Shown one piece after another: positions 17,127 through 27,570 of a stretch of 64,000 nt of DNA. This stretch comes from Acidovorax sp. sif1233 (GTDB lineage: Bacteria; Pseudomonadota; Gammaproteobacteria; Burkholderiales; Burkholderiaceae_C). Numbering within the stretch: position 1 is the first letter of the stretch; the number at the start of each line of letters is the position of its first letter. The notes below the pieces were generated by a model, which saw only the letters and a program-made list of their open reading frames with translations, searched no databases and was not told the DNA's origin. Where the stretch lies: assembly GCF_019218755.1 (NCBI RefSeq), contig NZ_JAHUWZ010000001.1:1426001-1490000 (forward strand), given 5' to 3'. Both the position numbers and the translations under genes were made by a program.

Positions 17127-18236
17127 TTACATGCCCGGGCCGGAAGCGAGCGGGCTGGATGGAGGCTCCGCCGCCGCATGCGCGGCCGCTGGCGCCCCGG
17201 GTGCAGCCGTGGTCGCCGGCATCATTTTCAGCCGCAGCAGCGCGCGCACGAACCCGTGGTCCGAACGGGTGCGGTCGCGCCCTTCATGCAGGTGGTCATT
17301 GAAGTAGTCCACCCGCCGCACGTCGCCGATGCTGTTTCGGCCGTTGTGCACGAACTCCTCGCTCACCAGGATCTGGTCGAGCACGCTGGGCGAGCCCTGG
17401 TGGATGTGCGAGTACGCCACATCCTTCTTCAGCGCCGCGTCGCCCTGCAGGTCGTAGGCATTGAACAGGGCCACATCGCGGGCGGAGCGGTCGTAGGCGA
17501 TCTCGTTCGTGGCGCAGATGAGCTGCGTTGTCACGCTGTCGGGCGTGTCGTTGAAATCCCCCATCACCACCAGCGGCACGCTGGTGCGGTGCAGCAGATC
17601 GATCACCAGGCAGCGCAGCGCCATGGCCTCCGCGCCCCGCATGATCAAGGAACGCAGGGAGGCCAATGCCATCACCTTGCGGTCGTCCCGGTCTTCCGTC
17701 GGGTTGCCCTGCGCATCCTGCAGGAATTTGGGGCGCTTGGACTTGAGGTGCGCGGTCAGCACATTCAGGCGCTGACCATGCTTCATGCGCAGCGTCAGGA
17801 CCAGTGGCGGCCGCTCAAAGCGCGCATGCACCGCCAGCCCTGGTACATCCACGTGAAAGCCCGGCGGGAATTCCGGGAACGACTGCAAGGCTTCCACCTG
17901 GAGCCTCGTGGCGATGCCCACGCGTGGCGTGCCCTGTGCACCGCCATGCGTGGCGTCGTTCTCCGCCCCGGGCACGGCCACGAAGTCGTAGCGCAGGCCG
18001 CTGCGGCCGATGGCCCCCTTGAAGGCCGCGTCGTCCCATACCTCCTGCACCGCCAGCACATCGGCATTGAGCATGCGGAAGCGGTCGCCCAGCCAGGTGA
18101 GCTTGCGATCAAACTCGGCCTGGGTGTACGGATCCTGGTTCTCATAGAACAGGCGGCCCGGGTTGGCCAGGTTGAGCACGTTGCAGGTGGCCACCATCAG
18201 GGTGGCCAGGGGCTGGGGTGGGTCGTTGGGGCGCAT
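17127..18236 (-). CDS. Endonuclease/exonuclease/phosphatase (EEP) family protein
   Basis: A 369-aa EEP-fold phosphodiesterase with the family motifs in order: ATCNVLNLAN at the N terminus, AVQEVWD (metal-binding Glu), VVMGDFNDTP (catalytic Asp/Asn) and RSDHGFV (catalytic Asp-His). No signal peptide is evident with the ATG at 18236. An Ala/Pro-rich low-complexity tail of about 35 residues follows the domain. The substrate (nucleic acid, phospholipid or inositol phosphate) cannot be told. It lies 55 bp after the SDR gene on the same strand. Confidence 0.88.
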   Translation of the reverse strand: MRPNDPPQPLATLMVATCNVLNLANPGRLFYENQDPYTQAEFDRKLTWLGDRFRMLNADVLAVQEVWDDAAFKGAIGRSGLRYDFVAVPGAENDATHGGAQGTPRVGIATRLQVEALQSFPEFPPGFHVDVPGLAVHARFERPPLVLTLRMKHGQRLNVLTAHLKSKRPKFLQDAQGNPTEDRDDRKVMALASLRSLIMRGAEAMALRCLVIDLLHRTSVPLVVMGDFNDTPDSVTTQLICATNEIAYDRSARDVALFNAYDLQGDAALKKDVAYSHIHQGSPSVLDQILVSEEFVHNGRNSIGDVRRVDYFNDHLHEGRDRTRSDHGFVRALLRLKMMPATTAAPGAPAAAHAAAEPPSSPLASGPGM

Positions 18237-18290
18237 GGGCAGAGCATCGCACAAGGATGCCGCGGCTGCGGTCCGCACCGGCTGGCAGGG

Positions 18291-18986
18291 TCAGAAGGCC
18301 CGCAGCGCGTCGCCCGCCAGCACATGCAGTCCGGCAGGGCCTGACCGCACGGCCCGCACGAGCGCCCGCGCCACATCGGTGCCCGGACGGGCGCGGTACT
18401 TGGCGGGAATGACCGGATCCAGCCACCTGAACAACTTGATGGAGATGGATTCGGCGGGGCGCGCTGCCTGTTGCAGGGCCTGGCGTTCCCCGATGAGCAG
18501 GGAAGGGCGCGCGATCACCAGCGTGGCAAAGCCCAGGCTCTGAAGGTCGCGCTCGACCTCGCCCTTGACGCGGTTGTAGAAGATGCCCGACTGCGCGTTG
18601 GCGCCCATGGCGGTGACCACGCCGCAGCGGGTGGCCCCGGCGGCACGCGCTGCGCGGGCGGTGGCCAGCACGGCGTCATGGTCCACGGCGCGAAAAGCGC
18701 TCTGGCTGCCCGCGGCAGCCATGGTCGTGCCCAGCGTGATGTAGACCTCGTCAATGGGCGGCAGGGCGGGCAGGGCGGCAAAGTCCACCGCGTGCAAGTG
18801 CAGGCGGGGGTGGCTCGTGGCTGGCGCGCGCCGTCCCTTGGCGTGCAGCACATGCACGGCTGCCACGCGGGGGGCGCCTGGAGCGCCCCCCGCCTCATCC
18901 GTCTCAGCGGTTAAAAGACCCGCGAGAACCGCCTGGCCCACGAGACCCGTTGCCCCGGCCACCAGAACCACCCGTGCCTCCGCCAT
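18291..18986 (-). CDS. Atypical SDR (NAD(P)H-binding) family protein
   Basis: A 231-aa Rossmann-fold protein of the HTATIP2/YwnB-like SDR group. [16 protein letters not shown] (residues 5-20) is the nucleotide loop and [13 protein letters not shown] carries a Tyr and a Lys in YxxxK spacing. The glycine motif can only be reached from a start inside the preceding rhlE gene. The ATG at 18986 lies 83 nt upstream of the rhlE stop in another frame, so the N-terminal beta strand and nucleotide loop are encoded by the same bases as the Gly/Arg-rich tail of RhlE. Function unknown. Confidence 0.82.
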   Translation of the reverse strand: MAEARVVLVAGATGLVGQAVLAGLLTAETDEAGGAPGAPRVAAVHVLHAKGRRAPATSHPRLHLHAVDFAALPALPPIDEVYITLGTTMAAAGSQSAFRAVDHDAVLATARAARAAGATRCGVVTAMGANAQSGIFYNRVKGEVERDLQSLGFATLVIARPSLLIGERQALQQAARPAESISIKLFRWLDPVIPAKYRARPGTDVARALVRAVRSGPAGLHVLAGDALRAF

Positions 18987-20736
18987 AGCCGCCACCTCCA
19001 CCGTTGCCGCCACGATAACCGCCACCACCACGGCGACCGCCGCCGCCCATGCTGTCCACGCTGGTGCGCATCGGATCAGGCTGGCCGCCCGCGCCGCCGC
19101 CGGCATGGCCGGAACTGCGGTGGCCCGGGTTGGCGTGGCCCATGTGCGTGCCCAGGTGGGCATTGGCGCGTGGAGGTTGCGAGTCGTCATAGCGGTTGCC
19201 GCCTTCGTAGCCGCCGCCACCACCACCGCCGCCGGAGCGGCCGCGTGCAGGGGCCTGGCCACCAGCGCGTGCGCTGCCGCCCTGGCCGCCACCACCGCCG
19301 GCACGGGCGCCGCGCGGGCTGTTGCTGCCACCGCCGCCGCCTGCTGCTGCGCCACCACCGGCGCGGCCGCCACGGCCGCCGCCATTGCCACCGCCGGCTG
19401 GGCGGGGGCCACGGTCACCGCCGCCGCCACCGCCGCCAGCACCCTGGCCTGCCTTGTTGGTGCGGATGCGTTCCATCATTTCGCTGCGCGCCGCCTTGGC
19501 GGCGGCCTGCATCACTTCGCGGCTCGGGGGCTTGCCGGCGCCACCCCAGATGGTCTGGCGGCCCATGGCGATGGGCTCGGCCTTCTCGCCTGGCTCGGGC
19601 CCAAAGCCTTCGATGATCTGCACCGGGATCTGCTGCTTGGTGAAGCGCTCGATGTCCATCATGAAGCCCTCTTCGTCCATGCAGACCAGGCTCACGGCTT
19701 CGCCGGTGGCGCCAGCGCGGCCCGTGCGGCCGATGCGGTGCACGTAGTCTTCCGAGACGTTGGGGATTTCATAGTTGACGACGTGGGGCAGGTCGTCGAT
19801 GTCGATGCCGCGCGCGGCAATGTCGGTGGCCACCAGCGCGCGGATGTCGCCGCTCTTGAAGCCAGCCAGGGCCTGCGTGCGGGCGCTCTGGCTCTTGTTG
19901 CCGTGCAGGGCCATGGCCTGCACGCCGTTCTTGGTCAGGAACTCGGCCACGTTGTTGGCGCCGAACTTGGTGCGCGTGAACACCAGCACCTGGCTCCAGT
20001 TGTGCTGCTGGATGATGTGCAGCAACACCTGCTTCTTCTTGCCGCGGCCCACGGGGTGGATCACTTGCGAGATGCGCTGCACGGTCGTGTTGCGCGGCGT
20101 GACCTGGATGCTCTGCGGGTTCTTGAGCAGCGTGCCCGCCAGCTCGCGGATCTCGTCGCTGAACGTGGCGGAGAACAGCAGGCTCTGCTTGTCCTTGGGC
20201 ACCAGGGCCAGCACCTTCTTCACGTCGTGGATGAAGCCCATGTCCAGCATGCGATCGGCTTCATCAAGCACCAGGACCTGCACGGTCGACAGATCCAGGA
20301 AACCCTGCTGCTGCAGGTCCAGCAGGCGGCCCGGGGTGGCCACCAGGATGTCCACGCCGCGCTTGATGCGGTCGATCTGCGGGTTCATGCCCACGCCGCC
20401 GAAGACCACGGTGGAGTTGATGTCGAGGTACTTGCCGTATTCGCGCACGGACTCTTCCACCTGGGCGGCGAGTTCGCGGGTGGGGGTCAGCACCAGGGCG
20501 CGGATGCCCTTGCCGCCGAACTTGTTCTTGGGTGCGGCGCTTTGCGAGAGGCGGTGCAGCATGGGCAGGGTGAACGCGGCGGTCTTGCCGGTGCCAGTCT
20601 GCGCGCCGGCCAGAAGATCGTGGCCTTCCAGAACGGCGGGGATGGCCTGGGCCTGGATGGGCGTGGGGGTTTCATAGCCCGTTTCGTGCACGGCCTTCAG
20701 GATGGCAGGAGCCAGGTTCAGTTCGTCAAATGTCAT
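18904..20736 (-). CDS. rhlE: DEAD-box ATP-dependent RNA helicase RhlE
   Basis: This 610-aa RNA helicase carries all core motifs: Q motif ([12 protein letters not shown]), motif I (AQTGTGKT), Ia (PTRELAAQ), II (VLDEADRML), III (FSATFSDE), and [10 protein letters not shown] (VI). The core ends near residue 385. The last about 190 residues are a Gly/Arg/Ser-rich RGG-type tail, probably disordered and RNA-binding. The 3' end overlaps the SDR gene by 83 nt in another frame. Divergent from ettA across about 240 bp that must hold both promoters. Confidence 0.95.
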   Translation of the reverse strand: MTFDELNLAPAILKAVHETGYETPTPIQAQAIPAVLEGHDLLAGAQTGTGKTAAFTLPMLHRLSQSAAPKNKFGGKGIRALVLTPTRELAAQVEESVREYGKYLDINSTVVFGGVGMNPQIDRIKRGVDILVATPGRLLDLQQQGFLDLSTVQVLVLDEADRMLDMGFIHDVKKVLALVPKDKQSLLFSATFSDEIRELAGTLLKNPQSIQVTPRNTTVQRISQVIHPVGRGKKKQVLLHIIQQHNWSQVLVFTRTKFGANNVAEFLTKNGVQAMALHGNKSQSARTQALAGFKSGDIRALVATDIAARGIDIDDLPHVVNYEIPNVSEDYVHRIGRTGRAGATGEAVSLVCMDEEGFMMDIERFTKQQIPVQIIEGFGPEPGEKAEPIAMGRQTIWGGAGKPPSREVMQAAAKAARSEMMERIRTNKAGQGAGGGGGGGDRGPRPAGGGNGGGRGGRAGGGAAAGGGGGSNSPRGARAGGGGGQGGSARAGGQAPARGRSGGGGGGGGYEGGNRYDDSQPPRANAHLGTHMGHANPGHRSSGHAGGGAGGQPDPMRTSVDSMGGGGRRGGGGYRGGNGGGGGYGGGTGGSGGRGNGSRGPGGSRGSFNR

Positions 20737-20978
20737 GTCGTTGATTGCGCCCGTCCGGGGCGCTGGGTATCAACCTGTCGTGCAACCGGGGGGTTGCCGA
20801 GCCAGTCTCAGGCTGATGAGGTTCAGGATTGGGAGCCCGGAAGCGTTGCTTCTTTCGTCCCCAGCAGTGTGCTGATGTGACGGGCAACTGGAGCCCGCTA
20901 CGGTGGGTATTGTCGCATGGCCCGATAATCTCGGTTTGCACGCAGAATTTCTGCTCACTTTTGCAGGTTTGACATTCA

Positions 20979-22640
20979 ATGGCCCAATACGTTTTCTCCA
21001 TGAACCGCGTCGGCAAGATCGTGCCGCCCAAGCGGCAGATCTTGAAAGACATCTCCCTGAGCTTCTTCCCGGGCGCCAAGATCGGCGTGCTGGGAACCAA
21101 CGGTTCGGGCAAGTCCACCCTCCTGAAAATCATGGCGGGCCTGGACAAGGAAATCGAGGGCGAAGCCATTCCCATGGCGGGCCTGAACATCGGCTACCTG
21201 CCCCAGGAGCCCCAGCTGGATCCCACGCAAACCGTGCGGGAGAGCGTGGAAGCGGGCATGGGCAAGCTATTTGCCGCCAAGGCCCGCCTGGAGGAGGTCT
21301 ACACCGCCTACGGCGCCGAAGACGCCGACTTTGATGCGCTGGCCGCCGAACAGGCCGAGCTGGAGGCCATCATCGCCACCGCCGGCACCGACTCCGAGCA
21401 CCAGCTTGAAATTGCCGCCGACGCGCTGCGCCTGCCCCCGTGGGATGCCAACATCGGCGTGCTTTCCGGTGGTGAGAAGCGCCGCGTGGCCCTGTGCCGC
21501 CTGCTGCTCTCCAAGCCCGACATGCTGCTGCTCGACGAACCCACCAACCACTTGGACGCGGAATCCGTGGACTGGCTGGAGCAGTTCCTGCAGCGCTACT
21601 CCGGCACCGTGGTGGCCATCACCCATGATCGCTACTTCCTGGACAACGCGGCCGAGTGGATCCTGGAACTGGACCGTGGCTCCGGCATTCCCTACAAGGG
21701 CAATTACTCCGACTGGCTCACGCAAAAGGGCGCACGCCTGGAAGCCGAGCAAAAGGGCGAAGAAGCCCGTGCCAAGGCCCTGAAGAAGGAACTGGAATGG
21801 TCGCGCCAGAACCCCAAGGCCCGCCAGGCCAAGAGCAAGGCCCGCCTGGCCCGCTTCGAGGAATTGAGCGACTACGAATACCAAAAGCGCAACGAAACGA
21901 ACGAAATCTTCATTCCCGTGGCCGACCGCCTGGGCAGCCAGGTGATCGAGTTCAAGAACGTCACCAAGTCCTTTGGCGACCGGGTGCTGATCGACAACCT
22001 GAGCTTCAACATTCCCGCGGGCGCCATCGTCGGCATCATCGGCCCCAATGGCGCAGGTAAATCCACGCTGTTCAAGCTGATTGCCGGCAAGGAAAAGCCG
22101 GATTCGGGCGAAGTCGTCATTGGCTCCACCGTCAAGATGGCCTTCGTGGACCAGCACCGCGATGACCTGTCCAACGACAAGACGGTGTGGGAAGACGTGT
22201 CCGGCGGACTCGACATCCTCAATGTCGGCAAGTTCCAGATGGCGAGCCGCGCTTACTGTGGCCGGTTCAACTTCAATGGCGGCGACCAGCAAAAGAAGGT
22301 CGGCATGCTTTCCGGCGGCGAACGCGGCCGCCTGCACCTGGCCAAGACGCTGATTGCTGGCGGCAACGTGCTGATGCTCGATGAGCCGTCCAACGATCTG
22401 GATGTGGAAACTTTGCGGGCTCTGGAAGATGCGCTGCTGGAATTCGCCGGCACGATGTTGGTAATCAGCCACGATCGCTGGTTCCTGGACCGGATCGCCA
22501 CGCACATCCTGGCCGCCGAAGGTGACAGCCAGTGGACGTTCTTTGACGGCAATTACCAGGAATACGAGGCGGACAAGAAGAAACGCCTGGGTGAAGAGGG
22601 TGCAAAGCCCAAGCGGATGCGTTTCAAAGCCCTCAAATAA
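20979..22640 (+). CDS. ettA: Energy-dependent translational throttle ABC-F protein EttA
   Basis: This 553-aa ABC-F ATPase acts in the ribosome E site and gates elongation by ADP/ATP ratio. It has two soluble ABC domains with Walker [10 protein letters not shown] and GPNGAGKST, two LSGGE signatures, and Walker B motifs ending [11 protein letters not shown] and [11 protein letters not shown], joined by a basic helical linker rich in Lys/Arg (about 240-310). No membrane segments. There is no clear Shine-Dalgarno sequence before the ATG. It is followed 58 bp later by the DUF1631 gene on the same strand. Confidence 0.95.
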   Translation: MAQYVFSMNRVGKIVPPKRQILKDISLSFFPGAKIGVLGTNGSGKSTLLKIMAGLDKEIEGEAIPMAGLNIGYLPQEPQLDPTQTVRESVEAGMGKLFAAKARLEEVYTAYGAEDADFDALAAEQAELEAIIATAGTDSEHQLEIAADALRLPPWDANIGVLSGGEKRRVALCRLLLSKPDMLLLDEPTNHLDAESVDWLEQFLQRYSGTVVAITHDRYFLDNAAEWILELDRGSGIPYKGNYSDWLTQKGARLEAEQKGEEARAKALKKELEWSRQNPKARQAKSKARLARFEELSDYEYQKRNETNEIFIPVADRLGSQVIEFKNVTKSFGDRVLIDNLSFNIPAGAIVGIIGPNGAGKSTLFKLIAGKEKPDSGEVVIGSTVKMAFVDQHRDDLSNDKTVWEDVSGGLDILNVGKFQMASRAYCGRFNFNGGDQQKKVGMLSGGERGRLHLAKTLIAGGNVLMLDEPSNDLDVETLRALEDALLEFAGTMLVISHDRWFLDRIATHILAAEGDSQWTFFDGNYQEYEADKKKRLGEEGAKPKRMRFKALK

Positions 22641-22698
22641 GGCGTCAGGTCAAGTAGCATTGCATCTGGAAACTTGTCGTCCGATTCCTTCCCCCACC

Positions 22699-25158
22699 AT
22701 GTCCCAGACTGCGTCTCGCTCGAGAACCGTTTTCCGTGCCTGTGTCGTCAACGCCGTGCGCGGGGGCGAGGCGCTGATGCAGCAACTGGTCAAGGTCACG
22801 CAGGCGGCCTTGACGGAGGAAGAGTCGGCCAACCGCAACATCCAGCAGCGCAACCTGGTCAGCGACAGCCTGCGGCTGCTGAACCAGCATGAGGCTGCGC
22901 TGGTCAAGGGCTACCCCATGGCCTTGCTGGAGATCTTCGCCGAAGGGCCGGGCATCGCCAAAGGCCGCAGTTCGGCGGAAGACACGGGCATGGACTTCGG
23001 CGAACTCTCGCTCATGGATGAGAGCGAGATGCAGGCGCAGGTGGAACTCTCCAAGGCGCAGCAGTCGGCACTGCACGCCACCGACGCGGTGCTGGCCGAA
23101 CTCAATACCCTGGTCAGTTCGGCGCAAGGCCTGCGCAGCGTGCAGCCCGAGCGCAACCCCTTGCGCCCTGAAAGCTACATCCGCGCCCTCCAGCAGGTCG
23201 TGGGCGACACCGGTGTCTCGCCCGAGGTGCGCCAGCTGTGGATGCAGCACATGCGCGATCTGCTGGGCAAGCTCCTGGTCGATGAATACAAGAAAACCGC
23301 TGCGAGCCTGAGAGAGCACGGCGTGCAGCCGGTCGGCTATGCGGTGCTGGGCACGCCTTCCGGAAACTCGGGGCGCGGCGGAGGATACGGCGGCCCTGGC
23401 ATGAACACCGGCATGGGGACGGGCTATGGCGGGGGGTATTCCGGCTACGGAAACTCCATGGCAGCACCGATGGGAGACTATGGCACCACCGGCTATGGCC
23501 GGGGAATCGGCCCGTCGACCGGCTGGAGCGGCGATTCCATGCAGTCGCCCATGGCGCCCGCCGCGGAAGAGGCCCTGTTGACCGTGGGCATCCTGCGCCA
23601 GATGCTGGCGGGTGGCGACCCCTTCGATCCGCGTGCGTACGGGGCGGCGATGCCCTCGCAGCCGGTGGCGCTGCAGCCTGCGTGGGTGGCGTCTCCTCAA
23701 GTGGGGGGCGCCGTGGCCGGAGCACAGGCGATGCCCCATGGCGGTGGCTATTTCCCTGCGGGCGCCGCGGCGGAGGCCATCGAGGACATGGCCCAGCTTG
23801 AACGCCTGGTGGGCCGCCTTGCAAGTGGCAGCCAGTCGGCTTCGCTGTCGGCCCCGCTGTCGGGATGGCGGGGCCCCGGGGTGGCGCCGGTGGTCTATGC
23901 GGCCATGCCGATGGAGGCCGCCACGCAGTCCACGGCCATGGCCATCGAAGTGGTCGGCCGCATGATGGAGAACATTGCGCAAGACTCCCGCCTGCTGCCG
24001 CAGGTCCAGCAGGCCGTGAAGAGTCTGGAGCCTGCGCTCAAGCAACTGGTGCGGCACGATGGGCGGTTCTTCTCCGACGGAACCCATCCCGCCCGGCGCC
24101 TGCTCGATGAGCTGACGCAGCGCAGCCTCGCTTTCACCGCGGAATCCACGCCCGGGTTCAGCCGCTTCATGCGCCTGCTCAATGGGGCGGTGGAGCACCT
24201 CACCACCAACGAAATCAAGGATGCGGGGCCCTTCGACACGGTGCTCAAGGCCCTGCAATCCGCCTGGGAGGCGCAGGAGCAGAAGATCAAGGCCCACCAG
24301 GAGGCGCAGCAGAAAGCCCTGTTGCATGCCGAACAGCGCGAAATGCTGGCCGAGAAGATTGCGGCGGACATCCGCAAGCTGCCGGATCTGGAGAATGTCC
24401 CTGCCGACGTGCTCGATTTTGCGGCAGGTCCCTGGGCCGATGTGATCGCGCTGGCGCAGGTATTGAAGGCGGACGACAGCCGGGATGAAGATCCTGGTGG
24501 CTATCTGGCGCTGGTTCCAGTGCTGCTGTGGAGTTCGCAGCCAGACCTGACGCGCAAGGAGCCTGACCGCCTGAATGAGGCGATTCCCGGCTTGCTGGCC
24601 AAGCTGCGCAAAGGTCTCAAGACCGTCAACTACCCTGCCGTCCAGACCAGCGCCTTCTTGCAGCGGCTGGTGGGCCTGCACCAGTCTGCCTTTGAAAAGC
24701 CCGCGCCCGCCCCCGTGGCGGCAGCGCCTCAGGCAGAGCCAGAGCCGGAGGCCGATGCTCCGCCGCCGGCGCCGCAGCCTGCCGAAGCCGCATCCTCCGC
24801 CCCGGTACCGGAGGACAGCGCACAGGCGCCTGTCGAGGCAGCCCCCGATCCCTATGCCGATTTCGTGATCGGTGCCTGGGTCGAGCTCATCACCAATGGT
24901 CGGCTGGTGCGCACCCAGCTCACCTGGGCCAGTCCGCATGGCACGCTGTTCCTGTTCACGGCGCCCGATGCGAGCACGCAGTCCATGACGCGGCGCATGC
25001 GCGACAAGCTGGCCGCGGAGGGTTCGTTGCGCGTCGTGCCAACCCTGCCGGCCACCACCCGTGCCCTGGATGCCGTCGCCGCAGGAGCGGCCCGCAAGGG
25101 TTCGGGCGGATCCGGGTCGATATCGGGCTCCAGGTCTTCCTCTTCCAAGACGCGCTAG
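22699..25158 (+). CDS. DUF1631 domain-containing protein
   Basis: This 819-aa protein is recognised as DUF1631 from its overall architecture. An N-terminal helical region is followed by a Gly/Tyr/Met-rich low-complexity stretch (about 220-290) and helical repeats. A Pro/Ala/Glu-rich linker (about 675-715) leads to a small C-terminal beta domain (VIGAWVELITNGRLVRTQLTW..., PilZ-like in appearance). No signal peptide or membrane helices. The ATG at 22699 follows a CCTTCCCCC stretch without a clear Shine-Dalgarno. The role of the family is unknown; the PilZ-like tail hints at cyclic-di-GMP or surface regulation, which is only a guess. Confidence 0.82.
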   Translation: MSQTASRSRTVFRACVVNAVRGGEALMQQLVKVTQAALTEEESANRNIQQRNLVSDSLRLLNQHEAALVKGYPMALLEIFAEGPGIAKGRSSAEDTGMDFGELSLMDESEMQAQVELSKAQQSALHATDAVLAELNTLVSSAQGLRSVQPERNPLRPESYIRALQQVVGDTGVSPEVRQLWMQHMRDLLGKLLVDEYKKTAASLREHGVQPVGYAVLGTPSGNSGRGGGYGGPGMNTGMGTGYGGGYSGYGNSMAAPMGDYGTTGYGRGIGPSTGWSGDSMQSPMAPAAEEALLTVGILRQMLAGGDPFDPRAYGAAMPSQPVALQPAWVASPQVGGAVAGAQAMPHGGGYFPAGAAAEAIEDMAQLERLVGRLASGSQSASLSAPLSGWRGPGVAPVVYAAMPMEAATQSTAMAIEVVGRMMENIAQDSRLLPQVQQAVKSLEPALKQLVRHDGRFFSDGTHPARRLLDELTQRSLAFTAESTPGFSRFMRLLNGAVEHLTTNEIKDAGPFDTVLKALQSAWEAQEQKIKAHQEAQQKALLHAEQREMLAEKIAADIRKLPDLENVPADVLDFAAGPWADVIALAQVLKADDSRDEDPGGYLALVPVLLWSSQPDLTRKEPDRLNEAIPGLLAKLRKGLKTVNYPAVQTSAFLQRLVGLHQSAFEKPAPAPVAAAPQAEPEPEADAPPPAPQPAEAASSAPVPEDSAQAPVEAAPDPYADFVIGAWVELITNGRLVRTQLTWASPHGTLFLFTAPDASTQSMTRRMRDKLAAEGSLRVVPTLPATTRALDAVAAGAARKGSGGSGSISGSRSSSSKTR

Positions 25159-25198
25159 AAACCAACCGGCCCCGGCTCCGGCGGCATTCCAGGCACTG

Positions 25199-25219
25199 GC
25201 CCCGCGGCTGCGACGGGGC
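25199..25219. terminator. Possible hairpin between convergent genes
   Basis: A 6-bp GC stem (GCCCCG / CGGGGC, 9-nt loop) followed by GCCTTT sits between the convergent DUF1631 and TAXI genes. Weak; it may help end transcription. Confidence 0.3.
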
Positions 25220-25253
25220 GCCTTTCCCCGCCATGGGGGTCAAGCCCCGTGGG

Positions 25254-26576
25254 TCATGCGCGCAGCAGCTTCTTGCGCACCAGGTGAATATGGTTGCGCA
25301 GCGCGTACAGCTCGTCGGCGTAGGACAGCGGCACGCTCACCTTTTCGGCCTGTGCCTCCAGCGTGTTCAGGGCCTTGAGGAGTTCGGCCGAATCCGCCTT
25401 GCCCGCTTCCATGTCGTTCTCGATCTCGCGAAGCCGGCCATACCAGCGGAACACGCGTGAACGCACCCGGAACTGGTACAGCGGCGGCACGATGCGCGAC
25501 AGTGGCAGCATGATCGCCAGCAGGATGCCCAGCACGAGCCACATGCGCTCAATCAGATTGGCCATCCAGAACGGCAGGTAGCGCTGCAGCATGGGGACGG
25601 GCTCGTTCATGGCACGGTCGCCTTCCTTGGCGATGGGCAGTTCGCTGCTGCGCGAGTTGGGGAACTCCCGTGCGCGGTTGAACCAGCCCGAGCCGCCGTG
25701 CAGCTTCTGCGCGTTCTGTGCGAACAGGGTCAGCAAAGCGGGGTGCGTGCCCTCGCGCGCCAGCAGCGAGGTGGTGGAGGCGACCAGGCGCACGTCCCGT
25801 GTGGGCACATTGGCGGCCAGGTCCACCACGCCACGTGGCAGGGTCACCGGCGTCAGGAACGGAAAGCGCCTCGCATAGGCCTCATGCTGGGCGAAGTCGA
25901 GCAGTTGCACGCCTGGCGTCTGCAGCAGCATCTGCACCATCAGCGATTCAGGGGCGGAGGCAAAAACCAGCGCATCGAGCTTGCCCGCCAGAAAATCCAT
26001 GGTGGCAGGCGTCTGCTCCAGCCGCGACATCTTCACCGCGCCGGGCTCCACCTTGTTCGCGTCGAGCAGGCGTTCCATCAGCTTGGGCACGCCACTGCCT
26101 TCGGACCCCACATTCACACGCCAGCCGCGCAGCTGGCGCAGGCTGTCGAGCCTGGGTACGTTGTAGGCACGCTCGGCGGATTCCGTCCGGTAGAACAGCC
26201 ACACGGGCTCTACAAACAGGCTGCCCAGCGATACCAGCGCGTCCGCATCATCAGGCTGCAGTTCGGCCGTGCCGCCCTGCACGAATGCCACGTCGGCCTT
26301 CCCCTCGCGCAGCAGCTGGAGGTTGTGCGAGGACCCGTCGCTGGGCAGCAGCACGACCTCGATGCCGTCCACCGCCAGCGCTTTCTGGTAACGCTTGCCA
26401 AACTCTTCATACGCACTCTGACCGGGGCCGGTGGCCAGCGTCACCGTCTTGGGCGGGTTGGGGTTGAGCCACCAGTACGCCACCATCAGCAGCCCCACCG
26501 CCAGAAAGGCAAGCGGGCCGGCCGACACGATCAGGTCGCGCAGGGAAAGCAGGGTGTTGCGAAAGGCCTGGGACAT
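25254..26576 (-). CDS. TAXI-family TRAP transporter solute-binding protein, membrane-anchored
   Basis: A 440-aa protein with an N-terminal membrane anchor (about 17-36), a TAXI-type binding domain starting KTVTLATGPGQSAYEEFG (about 43-330), and a second hydrophobic helix (about 340-362, MWLVLGILLAIMLPLS). A cytoplasmic tail with coiled-coil character follows. The double-anchored layout differs from free periplasmic TAXI receptors. No TRAP permease (DctQM) is nearby, so the transport partner is unknown; a sensory or structural use is possible. Confidence 0.85.
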   Translation of the reverse strand: MSQAFRNTLLSLRDLIVSAGPLAFLAVGLLMVAYWWLNPNPPKTVTLATGPGQSAYEEFGKRYQKALAVDGIEVVLLPSDGSSHNLQLLREGKADVAFVQGGTAELQPDDADALVSLGSLFVEPVWLFYRTESAERAYNVPRLDSLRQLRGWRVNVGSEGSGVPKLMERLLDANKVEPGAVKMSRLEQTPATMDFLAGKLDALVFASAPESLMVQMLLQTPGVQLLDFAQHEAYARRFPFLTPVTLPRGVVDLAANVPTRDVRLVASTTSLLAREGTHPALLTLFAQNAQKLHGGSGWFNRAREFPNSRSSELPIAKEGDRAMNEPVPMLQRYLPFWMANLIERMWLVLGILLAIMLPLSRIVPPLYQFRVRSRVFRWYGRLREIENDMEAGKADSAELLKALNTLEAQAEKVSVPLSYADELYALRNHIHLVRKKLLRA

Positions 26577-26876
26577 GTGATCGGTGTGGAGTGCAAAGGG
26601 TGGACGGCGGGGGCTGCGAGAAGGGAGCGGGTACGGGTCTCACGCCTGAGGCGGTTGAATCAGGGCGGATGGCCGGCCGCGGTGCTGGCGATGCTCCCTG
26701 CGGGGCCGGGGCACGCTGATTATCAGTGCATGCGCGGCCGCGCCAGGGGAGCAAACGTATCCGTTGGTGCGGTATGTGCCGGGCCTCGCCCCTGCGGCCC
26801 CGTGCGCAGGACGGGGGCAGCATGGCAAACTGTCTGCTGCTTCATCTTCCGTGCCCACCCTGGCGCCGTCGCTCCC

Positions 26877-27539
26877 ATGACGATCCTGACCCGCGAGAAC
26901 CTCGGCAACGGCAGCTTTCGCAGCCACCTGGCCATGCCGGAACATGCCTCATGGACGGATGCACGGCTCGATCAGTCCTTTGCAGAGACCTGGGCCCAGC
27001 GCCCCCGCGGCCCTGTCTGGGTCTTCGGGTATGGCTCGCTCATCTGGAACCCGCTCATGGTCTTCGAAGAACAGCGCACGGCCACGCTGCGGGGCTGGCA
27101 CCGCAGCTTCTGTCTGCGCTCCATCTCGGGGCGGGGCAGTCCCGGGCAACCTGGCCGCGTGCTCTCCCTGCTGTCCGGCGGCGAGGTCCAGGGGGTGGCG
27201 CTGAGGCTTGCCGCACCCACTGCCCGCGACGAAGTCCGCCTGCTGTGGACGCGCGAGATGACGGGCGGCAGCTATGTGCCGCGGTGGTTGCCGGTGCAGC
27301 TGGCCGGGGGCGGTACGGTCCATGCCATTACTTTCGTGGCCAATACCGAGCACCCACAGCACGAGCAGGACGCGTCAGCCTCCACCGTGGCACGGCTGGT
27401 CGCCCGCGCCCGTGGCGTGTTTGGCCCCAATATTGACTACGTGCTGGCGCTTGATCGTGCGCTGCGGGAGCACGGGCTGCATGATCCCTACATCGAGGCG
27501 ATCATGGCCAGGATGCGGGAAGCGTCCGAGGCGCCGTAG
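26877..27539 (+). CDS. ChaC-like gamma-glutamylcyclotransferase
   Basis: A 220-aa cytoplasmic protein of the ChaC/GCG family that cleaves the gamma-glutamyl group of glutathione to 5-oxoproline and Cys-Gly. VFGYGSLIWNP (residues 49-59) is the substrate-binding loop, and the predicted catalytic Glu127 lies in TREMTGGSYVPRW. The ATG at 26877 is chosen because the family core starts 48 residues later. It stands alone and divergent from the TAXI gene; the 300 bp between them show no other gene. Confidence 0.9.
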   Translation: MTILTRENLGNGSFRSHLAMPEHASWTDARLDQSFAETWAQRPRGPVWVFGYGSLIWNPLMVFEEQRTATLRGWHRSFCLRSISGRGSPGQPGRVLSLLSGGEVQGVALRLAAPTARDEVRLLWTREMTGGSYVPRWLPVQLAGGGTVHAITFVANTEHPQHEQDASASTVARLVARARGVFGPNIDYVLALDRALREHGLHDPYIEAIMARMREASEAP

Positions 27540-27570
27540 CCTACGCCGCATCCCGGGGCTCCCACGGCAT

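Noticed and set aside
18754-20880. Long plus-strand frame opposite rhlE
   Set aside because: Antisense shadow of the RhlE gene; Ala/His-rich with no recognisable domain.
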